Shown here: positions 6,418-12,309 of the stretch, piece after piece
Layout of the letters: every line of letters begins with the position of its first letter
How positions within the stretch are numbered: the stretch's first letter is position 1
NCBI GenBank assembly: GCA_013003515.1
Contig: JABDIW010000237.1
Coordinates: 1 to 12,309 of the forward strand
Source of the DNA: Acidimicrobiia bacterium
Lineage (GTDB): Bacteria; Actinomycetota; Acidimicrobiia; Spongiisociales; UBA5794
Length of the DNA stretch: 12,309 nucleotides
Direction: 5' to 3'
Translations under genes and position numbers: made by a program
The notes under the pieces: model-generated
The model's database searches: none
Told to the model about the DNA's origin: nothing
What the model saw: the letters and a program-made list of their open reading frames with translations, nothing else

Positions 6418-6715
6418 CCACTTTCTGTGCAACATATTCTGCGGGGTCATCGACGTCCTCGAGCTTGCCCACGTACTTGGAGCGACGACGCCCGTCCTCG
6501 GTCCAGTAGGCGTACCAGTAGGGACCGTGGGGGCAGCTGGTGCACGACGCCTTCCCGCACTTCACCATCTGCTGGCGAAGCGAGACCTCGGGGGCCGCTC
6601 CCGGAAACATCTCGCCTCGTGCCTCGAGACGAGCCTTGGCGAGGATGAGAAGGCGACGCAGCTCGTGGGCGTCCATCTCCCTGACCGCCTCGAGCACATC
6701 GCGATCGATCGGCAT
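6401..6715 (-). CDS. Small Cys-motif protein, DUF6788-like
   Basis: A 104-residue protein. The first 35 residues are predicted helical (DAHELRRLLILAKARLEAR). They are followed by KCGKASCTSCPHGPYWYAYW (52-71) and RRRSKYVGK (77-85). The pattern CGK-x2-C-x2-C, then HGPYWY and a basic strand ending YVGK, is that of DUF6788-type proteins, often found near mobile or phage genes elsewhere but here inside a housekeeping-looking run. It may bind zinc and nucleic acid; nothing proves this. ATG 6715 lies six bases after the DUF3499 stop and has no clear ribosome site, which suggests translation by coupling. A promoter for the next unit overlaps its 3' end. Confidence 0.75.
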   Translation of the reverse strand: MPIDRDVLEAVREMDAHELRRLLILAKARLEARGEMFPGAAPEVSLRQQMVKCGKASCTSCPHGPYWYAYWTEDGRRRSKYVGKLEDVDDPAEYVAQKVVEQAQ

Positions 6716-6721
6716 CGAGGC

Positions 6722-6937
6722 TCAGGCGACGTCGACGAACAGGGTGCGTACCGGACTCCGCCGATCGGTCAGGGTCCAGCCCACAGGAGGGGAGAGACGG
6801 TTGGCATGGATCTCACAGAGCGGGTATCCATCCGGCCGACTCACCGAGGCATCATCGAGCCAGACCTCGCGTTCGGCATAGACGAACGTCATCACCGAGT
6901 GGGCGGGTTGGGAACAGCGGGTGCAGGTGACGGTCAC
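6722..6937 (-). CDS. DUF3499-family small zinc-binding-type protein
   Basis: A 71-residue protein with CTRC (5-8) and YPLCEIHANRLSPPVGW (38-54), giving a CxxC plus CxxH set. The order CxxC, AHSVMTFVYA, then LCEIHA-RL-PP-GW matches DUF3499, an actinobacterial family of unknown function. In M. tuberculosis its member Rv3258c is next to manB. The start is GTG at 6937, which overlaps the stop of the thioredoxin-like gene as GTGA. This is the second of three consecutive Cys-rich miniproteins if the thioredoxin-like gene is left out. Here, unlike in mycobacteria, about 4 kb of envelope-glycan genes separate it from manB. Confidence 0.85.
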   Translation of the reverse strand: MTVTCTRCSQPAHSVMTFVYAEREVWLDDASVSRPDGYPLCEIHANRLSPPVGWTLTDRRSPVRTLFVDVA

Positions 6938-7335
6938 GGCGACGTACGGTACCCAGCCCCGGGACCGTGACCAAGCATCGCCCCCATCCGGCGCGCCCGC
7001 CGGGGAGATGGCACCCCGCTCATCTGGTCGATGGTCTCGCCGTCCGGGCCGATGACGACGGTCGTCGGGACCTCCGTCACCCCCGCAGCCTCGAGCACGG
7101 AGCCCTCCAGCTCCCAGGTGACCTCTCGAATCGGGATCCCGGCGATCTTGAACGCCTCACGAGCGGCTGCGCAGTTCGTGCAGTCGGTCGAGGTGAAGAG
7201 GACCACCGAGTCGGTCACTCCGGTCAGCGTGATCCGCCGTTGCGAGGGACGCCGCGAAGCCAGGGCCCGGGCGACACCGAACACCGCACCGGCCAGAACG
7301 GCGGCGAGCACCAGCCGAACGACCACGTCAGTCAC
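6934..7335 (-). CDS. Membrane-anchored thioredoxin-like protein
   Basis: A 133-residue protein with one N-terminal membrane segment (about 3-25), then Arg/Ser-rich residues and a thioredoxin-like domain. The active-site motif is CTNC (52-55) after a VVLFTSTD strand, and EVPTTVV (88-94) has the expected cis-proline loop. The N-in/C-out direction is likely, so the domain would work outside the membrane as a thiol-disulphide reductant or isomerase; this is inferred from the positive residues following the segment, which could also argue for a cytoplasmic domain. The last residues (GHGPGAGYRTSP) are low-complexity. The start GTG at 7335 overlaps the DUF5719 gene by eight bases. In mycobacteria and Streptomyces a metallopeptidase gene (Rv3259-like) sits near here instead. 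Confidence 0.8.
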   Translation of the reverse strand: MTDVVVRLVLAAVLAGAVFGVARALASRRPSQRRITLTGVTDSVVLFTSTDCTNCAAAREAFKIAGIPIREVTWELEGSVLEAAGVTEVPTTVVIGPDGETIDQMSGVPSPRRARRMGAMLGHGPGAGYRTSP

Positions 7336-8707
7336 CGATCTCGACTCCGGTGAACAAGGCGAACCCTCCTTCGACCTCCACCGACCAGACGACGCTCACC
7401 GGTCGGTCGCTCTCGACGAGGTACCCGCCCGAGCCGACCGGCACGGTCACCGGCAACACGCCACCTGCCGCCACGAGCACCTTTTCGGGGGAGCGCTGAG
7501 AACCGAGAGCCACGAGGGTCACCGTCGCATCGGCAGGCTCCGGGTTCATCAGATGGATCACCGACCGGGCGGCGCCGGCCCCTGGGAGGAGCCAGCGCTC
7601 TGCGGGAACGGGGATGCCAGACATCGCTCCGAGACGACCATCGGGCACCAACACGACTTCCTCGCCTTCGACGCCTACAGCATCGGGATCCTCGGGTATG
7701 AGTCCCTCGACGATCAGAGATGCGGTGATGGGCCCGGAAGCTCGAATTCGAAATCCATCTGCCTCCCCGTCGAGGTCGCCAACCAGTACCCGAAGGGGAC
7801 GGGCTACGTCGACGCCCAGCGTCGCCACTGCAGGACGAAGGCCCGCCGACCCGTAGGAGTCCACTTCGACGATGACAGTGGATGGACCGGGGTTGTAGAT
7901 GACGATCGACGCCACCAGGCCTTCGCGATCGGCGAACGGGAAGTCCCACGAAGTCGACAGGCCCGTTGCCGACCACACGGCCCGGTCTGCCCCTTCGTCC
8001 CACAGCATCACCGGGACCACCTGTCCCTCCGCCACCGTCATCGTCAGAGACAGGTCGTCGAGGAATCGGGCGGCAGCGCTGAGGTCGATGTCGCGGAATG
8101 AACGGCCGGCGACATCGATGACGTCACCGAGCGGCTGCGAGCCGAACTCGCTCGCTCCGGCAAGCCCGACCTTGGCGACATCCGGAAACGGGTTGAAGAG
8201 GCGGAGCACCAGAGCGGCTCCGTCTCGAGTGGTTCCGCCGGCGATGTGCCACTCCTTCGACACCGCAGCCCGGCAGGTCGTGCCGCTGAGCTGCGGGACG
8301 AGACCTTCGTCGGTGACCATCGACGCAACCGCGGCAGCAGCCGGACCCGACTCGAACTCGACAAGAGCGGGAACCGGTCCCCGACGCAGGAAGTCGCTCA
8401 CCGAGATGACCTCGGCGCCGCGGTCGTCGAAGACACGGCGGGCCACGTCGGCATCATCGGCTCCAAAGGGGCTGGGCCAGGTGATGGCCACCGGGCCCGA
8501 ATCAAGTGTGGCGAGGTACAACTCGGCGTCGCGTCGGTCGTCACTGTCACCCGCAGCGCAATACCAAACGCTCTCGCCAATGGCGGCGACGGCCTCCCCG
8601 GCCACCGGCTCGGGGAACACAGGGACGGGATCAGACTCAGGAACCGGGAGGACGGCCGCAAGCACGATCCCGCCCACGACGATGGCTGAAAGCAGCGCTC
8701 GTTTCAT
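7328..8707 (-). CDS. DUF5719-family secreted or membrane-anchored protein
   Basis: A 459-residue protein with a signal/anchor segment (about 4-21), then mostly beta-strand extracellular sequence. WYCAAG (48-53) and repeated motifs of the kind LFNPFPDVAKVGL (170-182), IVIYNPGPSTVIVEVDSYG (268-286) and HLMNPEPADATVTLVALG (385-402) suggest three similar beta-sandwich repeats. This arrangement, with WYC near the N terminus and NP in each repeat, is that of DUF5719, which in actinobacteria usually follows the large GT2-like membrane protein. I chose ATG 8707: it overlaps the upstream stop as ATGA, and GGAGG lies 11 bases upstream. A start at 8773 would add 22 residues inside the upstream gene. Function is unknown; a role outside the cell with its GT2-like neighbour is inferred. 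Confidence 0.8.
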   Translation of the reverse strand: MKRALLSAIVVGGIVLAAVLPVPESDPVPVFPEPVAGEAVAAIGESVWYCAAGDSDDRRDAELYLATLDSGPVAITWPSPFGADDADVARRVFDDRGAEVISVSDFLRRGPVPALVEFESGPAAAAVASMVTDEGLVPQLSGTTCRAAVSKEWHIAGGTTRDGAALVLRLFNPFPDVAKVGLAGASEFGSQPLGDVIDVAGRSFRDIDLSAAARFLDDLSLTMTVAEGQVVPVMLWDEGADRAVWSATGLSTSWDFPFADREGLVASIVIYNPGPSTVIVEVDSYGSAGLRPAVATLGVDVARPLRVLVGDLDGEADGFRIRASGPITASLIVEGLIPEDPDAVGVEGEEVVLVPDGRLGAMSGIPVPAERWLLPGAGAARSVIHLMNPEPADATVTLVALGSQRSPEKVLVAAGGVLPVTVPVGSGGYLVESDRPVSVVWSVEVEGGFALFTGVEIGD

Positions 8708-11418
8708 GACGACCACCGCCTCCCGACATAGGCCACGACGGGAAGCACCAGCAGCCACCCGAACGAGAACCACGCCATCGTGCGACGCGCCTGAATGGGC
8801 GGGAACGTGGCCGTGCCGTCCACTGCCGACACCTCATTGGCCCAACCCACCTGCCGCCACGGTCCCGGCTCCCATCGAGGGTCGGCGTTGACGGCCAGGC
8901 GCACTCGCGAGTCGGGGTCGGCAAGCCCGCCGAAACCTGATCCGTCGGCGAACCACGCCCTCCCGTCCGTGGACCGAGCGACGAGAGCCTGAGCCTCCAC
9001 CTGGAACGTGGGTCGCGGCAGACCCCGGAGCGGGATCAAGTCGAGCTGACCGTCGAGGAGAGGGAGGAACGGCGTGTCGTCGACGGCGACGATCCAGGCG
9101 ATGCCGAACTCGGCAAGATCGGCTCCGATCCGACGGCTCTTCCCCTCGACCAGCGTGGCGAGCACCGCATCGAGGGCGTCATCGCCGGCACGGGGCGCTG
9201 CGAGACGAGCATCGAGGACCGTTGCCCCCGACGTGGGGACAACCCGGTAGTGAGCGCCATCGAACGAACGCTCGTCACCCGGAATGCCGCCTGCCTCGCC
9301 GAGAACGAGCACCCGGGTGGCCGTCGGGTCGACCTCAGACACCGCGGCAAGATCGATCGCAGCACCCCGGTCATCGGGGAGACCGCCTCGGCCGGGGGCG
9401 ATGACGAACACCGTGGAGACCAACACCACGGAAGCACCGACCATGGCGGCGAGCGCAGCCCCCCGCCGTAGCGGGACCTCCCGCTCGAGATCGGCGGCAG
9501 CCTGCAGGCCGGCGGAGATCCCGGCGGCCACACCGAGATTGGCGATGACGAGACCGGCGAGCACGACGGCGCTGCCGACACCCAGCTCGGCACCACGCGC
9601 CAGGACCGCGCCGACCGCGATGAAGACTGCCGACCAGCCGGCAATGGGAACGGTCTGCGAGTCGCCGGCGACGAGCACACCGACCACCGCGAGGGCAACG
9701 GCCACGACGATGACGAGCGATGGTTCCCAGAACGGCACGGCGCCGGCGTCGACCCACCCGTCCAAGCCGACTCGCAGGACCCAGGGCATCAGGCCGCCGA
9801 GCGCGACGACCGATGCCACGGTGCCCATCACCAGCCGGTGCCAACGCCAGCCGCCTACCACCGACCACGCCACCGCAGCCAGAAGAGGGACCGCGATGAG
9901 GACAGGGTGCGCGGCGCCGGCGATACCGGTGAGCCACCCGGCCCAGGCAACTCGACCAACCCTTCCCCACCAGGTTGACGGCAACGTGATGACGGCCAGG
10001 ATCGCCCATGGCACGACGGCGGCCCCGACCATCACGGACACCTGGGTCGTCTCCCCCAGCGCCCGAGCCACCGGCCCGGCGACATAGACCAGCCCGCCGA
10101 GAGCGGCCGCCGCCGACTCGACGCCAAGAACCCGGCTCAGACGGGCCATCCCCCAGGCGCCAAGCAGGGCGGCGCCGATCACCAGCACTCCTCGCGCCAA
10201 CACCGGGTCATCGAACAACACCCGCTGCACCAGCGCGAACAGCGCAATCGAAGGGTGGAGCTGATCGGGGGATCCCAGCCCGGCCGGGTTCCAGCCCCCG
10301 GCATAGGCGGCCAACGCATCACCGGAAACGGCCGGAAGCGGGAGAGAGTGGCCGACATCGGGAAGAGACGAGGTCCAGGCCGCCCTGACCGCAATCAGGA
10401 TCATCAGGGCGACCACCGCCCCGATCGTCAACCACGGGCGACGAACGTCCTCACGACGCCCGACGCTGAACTCCTCGGGAAGCCGGGAACGAAGCCGGCC
10501 GGCCACATCGCGCCCCATCTCGAGCAGCGTCGCCGACCCCCGGATCTGGTACCGGAACAACTCGGCATCATCGAAGCTCCGATTGGCGCGAGCCGCACCG
10601 CGCGCCCGGGCGGTTCCGGCTGCTCGAATCAGGTTCCATCCCCAGGCCCTGAGGAAGTCGAACAGCGTCCAGCGTCCCAGGAACGGCGCCACCACGGCTT
10701 CGAGGAGACCCGACAGCAGGCGCATCGGAATCGCCCATGCCAGCGTCACGAGGCCGTAGACCTTGGCCATGGCTCGGATCCGACCAGCCTCCTGACGCCA
10801 CTGCGGTCCAGGCTCATCGGCGACCAGAACCTCGGATGAGGGGACCACCACCACCCGGGCCCCCCGGAGCCGGGCGCGCTGGCAGAGGTCGATCGCCGCC
10901 GGCTGCAGCGCCATGGTGCGATCGACACCTCCCAGACCGTGGGCCAGATCCCGACGCACCAGCAGACTGCGTCCGTCGCAAGCGGCGATGTCACGCACCA
11001 CGTCGTACTGGCCCTGGTCCACGTCGTCGGCGTCCAGGCCGAGGTAGGGGACGTCGAACACATCGGTGGCGACCCCGACCGAAACCAGGCGATCGGGGTT
11101 CCGAGCGTCGAGGAGCTTGGACCCGGCGACTCCTGCGCCGGCCCGGTCGGTCTCGTCGACGAGGGCTGCCAGGGCATCGGGGCGAGGCACTGCTCCCGAA
11201 GCGACCACCCACACGTACGTCACTGAGGGATCGAGTTCCTCGAGGAGATCGTTGAAGTGGTCGACGGCGGGAAGCGCGCCAACGTCCTTGCCGACAACGT
11301 GGATCGAGACCGGTTCGTACACTTGCGCCCGCACCGCATCGATCGTCTCGGGTGAGACGGTGGAACCGCGGGCCAGCAGAGCAACCGCAACCGGCGGTGC
11401 GTCGGGGGGAGAGGACAT
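8704..11418 (-). CDS. Large membrane protein with degenerate GT2-like N-terminal domain
   Basis: A 904-residue protein. Residues 8-200 follow the GT2 fold: AVALLARG, a domain ending GARVVVVPSSEVLVAD (186-201), and LGGVDRTMAL (162-171). Two landmarks have changed: the DxD position reads VVASGAVPRPDALAALV (71-87) with no acidic residue, and the usual ED before DLC reads QPAAIDLC (172-179). About ten membrane segments follow (near 331-347, 408-425, 436-452, 460-480, 495-517, 531-550, 567-584, 592-608, 613-632 and 655-674), then an outside domain (675-880) and a final segment (882-898). I chose ATG 11418 because the MSSPPDAPP leader runs directly into the first strand; the longer reading from 12093 would go through cofD. 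Similar giant GT2-membrane proteins lie before DUF5719 in other actinobacteria. It probably acts in envelope assembly; it may not be an active transferase. Confidence 0.75.
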   Translation of the reverse strand: MSSPPDAPPVAVALLARGSTVSPETIDAVRAQVYEPVSIHVVGKDVGALPAVDHFNDLLEELDPSVTYVWVVASGAVPRPDALAALVDETDRAGAGVAGSKLLDARNPDRLVSVGVATDVFDVPYLGLDADDVDQGQYDVVRDIAACDGRSLLVRRDLAHGLGGVDRTMALQPAAIDLCQRARLRGARVVVVPSSEVLVADEPGPQWRQEAGRIRAMAKVYGLVTLAWAIPMRLLSGLLEAVVAPFLGRWTLFDFLRAWGWNLIRAAGTARARGAARANRSFDDAELFRYQIRGSATLLEMGRDVAGRLRSRLPEEFSVGRREDVRRPWLTIGAVVALMILIAVRAAWTSSLPDVGHSLPLPAVSGDALAAYAGGWNPAGLGSPDQLHPSIALFALVQRVLFDDPVLARGVLVIGAALLGAWGMARLSRVLGVESAAAALGGLVYVAGPVARALGETTQVSVMVGAAVVPWAILAVITLPSTWWGRVGRVAWAGWLTGIAGAAHPVLIAVPLLAAVAWSVVGGWRWHRLVMGTVASVVALGGLMPWVLRVGLDGWVDAGAVPFWEPSLVIVVAVALAVVGVLVAGDSQTVPIAGWSAVFIAVGAVLARGAELGVGSAVVLAGLVIANLGVAAGISAGLQAAADLEREVPLRRGAALAAMVGASVVLVSTVFVIAPGRGGLPDDRGAAIDLAAVSEVDPTATRVLVLGEAGGIPGDERSFDGAHYRVVPTSGATVLDARLAAPRAGDDALDAVLATLVEGKSRRIGADLAEFGIAWIVAVDDTPFLPLLDGQLDLIPLRGLPRPTFQVEAQALVARSTDGRAWFADGSGFGGLADPDSRVRLAVNADPRWEPGPWRQVGWANEVSAVDGTATFPPIQARRTMAWFSFGWLLVLPVVAYVGRRWSS

Positions 11419-11442
11419 GGAGCCGACATTCTGGGGCGACCA

Positions 11443-12309
11443 ATGAGCGACCGCAATCCGACGCTGCTCTCGGGGGGCGTCGGTGGCGCCAGGATGGCCC
11501 GTGCCCTGGTCGAGGCGGGAGTGGCGCCCACGATCATCGTCAACGTCGGTGACGACGATGTGATCCACGGCGTCCACGTCTCCGCAGACATCGACACCGT
11601 CGCCTACACCCTGGCCGGCATCCAGGGCTCCCAAGGCTGGGGGATCGCCGACGACACCTGGACGATGATGGATCACCTCTCTGCGCTTGGCATCGACACC
11701 TCTTTCCGTCTCGGCGACAGAGACCTCGCGTTCTGTCTGGCCCGGACCGAGATGCTGCGCGCCGGGGCAACGCTGTCGGACGCCGTCTCGTGGCTCACCG
11801 CAACGCTCGGGATCCGACCCACCCTGATGCCGGCCACCGATGACCGGCTGCGGACGATCGTCCGCACCGCAGAGGGCCATCGTCTCGGTTTCCAGGAGTA
11901 CTTCGTCACCAGAGGGCACTCCGACACCGTTGCCGGCCTCGAGTTCGACGGTGCGGACTCGGCCAAGCCGGCTCCCGGCGTGATCGACAGCATCGCCCGG
12001 GCGCCGGTCGTCGTTATCGCTCCGTCCAATCCCCCGCTCTCGATCTGGCCGATCCTCGCCGTCTCCGGTATCCGGGAGGCACTGGTCGCCCACCCGAGGG
12101 TCGTCGCCGTGAGCCCCCTGTTCGCAGGGCGCGCCAAGAAGGGCCCGGCCGACGCGGTCCTGGAATCGCTCGGTCTGGGAACCGGGACCGGGGCGGTGCT
12201 CGAGGCATACTCGGGGATCATCGACACCCTCGTGGTCGATGTGATCGACTCTGCCGACGAATCGCTGACAACGGATGACATCGCCGTGGTGTCGGTCTCG
12301 ACCGACCTG
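11443..12309 (+). CDS. cofD: 2-phospho-L-lactate transferase, CofD/FbiA (cut by right window edge)
   Basis: This enzyme transfers a phospholactyl- or phosphoenolpyruvyl-type group to the deazaflavin Fo, the step that gives the F420 backbone in the cytoplasm. 289 residues are present, without a stop; the family has about 310-330. Motifs are LSGGVGGARMA (9-19), the phosphate-binding loop; NVGDDD (34-39); DTVAYTLAG (51-59); GDRDLA (91-96); FQEYFV (150-155); PSNPPLSIWPIL (194-205); and KGPAD (233-237). The start ATG 11443 gives the usual short leader before LSGG. GGGG lies a few bases upstream as a weak ribosome site. It diverges from the GT2-like gene over only 24 bases. In mycobacteria fbiA lies near the mannose genes and whiB2, so this fits the synteny. 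Confidence 0.95.
   Translation, partial: MSDRNPTLLSGGVGGARMARALVEAGVAPTIIVNVGDDDVIHGVHVSADIDTVAYTLAGIQGSQGWGIADDTWTMMDHLSALGIDTSFRLGDRDLAFCLARTEMLRAGATLSDAVSWLTATLGIRPTLMPATDDRLRTIVRTAEGHRLGFQEYFVTRGHSDTVAGLEFDGADSAKPAPGVIDSIARAPVVVIAPSNPPLSIWPILAVSGIREALVAHPRVVAVSPLFAGRAKKGPADAVLESLGLGTGTGAVLEAYSGIIDTLVVDVIDSADESLTTDDIAVVSVSTDL

Noticed and set aside
8708..8773. The 481-residue start of the DUF5719 gene at 8773
   Set aside because: The added residues lie within the end of the upstream gene and place an odd leader before a normal signal segment. ATG 8707 overlaps the stop as ATGA.
11419..12093. Reading the GT2-like protein as 1129 residues, starting at 12093
   Set aside because: The extra 225 residues are antisense to cofD, whose conserved motifs fill the same bases, and they are polar, low-complexity and unlike any GT2 N terminus.
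1..12309. Mobile elements, CRISPR arrays, tRNA or rRNA genes
   Set aside because: No transposase or integrase motifs, regularly spaced repeats, tRNA cloverleaf arms with CCA ends, or rRNA-like stretches were seen on either strand. Nearly all bases are accounted for by protein genes.

Overview
The window is GC-rich and almost entirely coding: only about 143 bases lie outside genes. It reads as actinobacterial chromosome. The evidence is the pairing of lineage-typical families (DUF3499, DUF5719, CofD of F420 biosynthesis, a Trm112-like protein beside phosphomannomutase), frequent GTG starts, ATGA/GTGA stop-start overlaps and apparently leaderless promoters. The gene order recalls the M. tuberculosis Rv3255c-Rv3261 region (mannose metabolism, DUF3499, fbiA) and its Streptomyces counterpart. 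Acidimicrobiia or another early-branching actinobacterial group is a guess; the sequence alone does not fix the class.

Layout, left to right. (1) 1-2743, minus strand: manB (phosphomannomutase/phosphoglucomutase), then a Trm112-like zinc protein, a bifunctional phosphoglucose/phosphomannose isomerase and the start of S-adenosylhomocysteine hydrolase (cut by the window edge). All three junctions overlap by 4-11 bases. (2) 2797-3489, plus strand: a DPM1-like family 2 glycosyltransferase, diverging from manB across 53 bases that hold two back-to-back -10 boxes. (3) 3486-6357, minus strand: a zinc-ribbon miniprotein, a 725-residue polytopic GT-C-like membrane protein and a GtrA-family membrane protein, preceded by a clear TTGAAC-17-TAGAAT promoter. 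The GtrA gene and the glycosyltransferase converge so closely that their stop codons share one CTAG. (4) 6401-11418, minus strand: a 904-residue membrane protein with an N-terminal GT2-like domain, then DUF5719, a membrane-anchored thioredoxin-like protein, DUF3499 and a DUF6788-like protein, nearly all overlapping. (5) 11443-12309, plus strand: cofD/fbiA, cut by the right edge and only 24 bases from the divergent gene.

How the parts fit (inference): PGI/PMI and ManB supply mannose-6-P and mannose-1-P (or glucose equivalents). The DPM1-like enzyme would load a sugar onto a polyprenyl phosphate, GtrA would help it cross the membrane, and the GT-C-like protein would use it as donor outside the cell. 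This makes a compact candidate pathway for envelope glycan or glycoprotein synthesis, inserted between two genes (DUF3499 and manB) that are adjacent in mycobacteria. The most unusual protein feature is the 904-residue protein, whose GT2-like domain has lost the acidic residues expected for metal binding and catalysis. No RNA genes, mobile elements, CRISPR arrays or stretches longer than 300 bases without a gene were seen.
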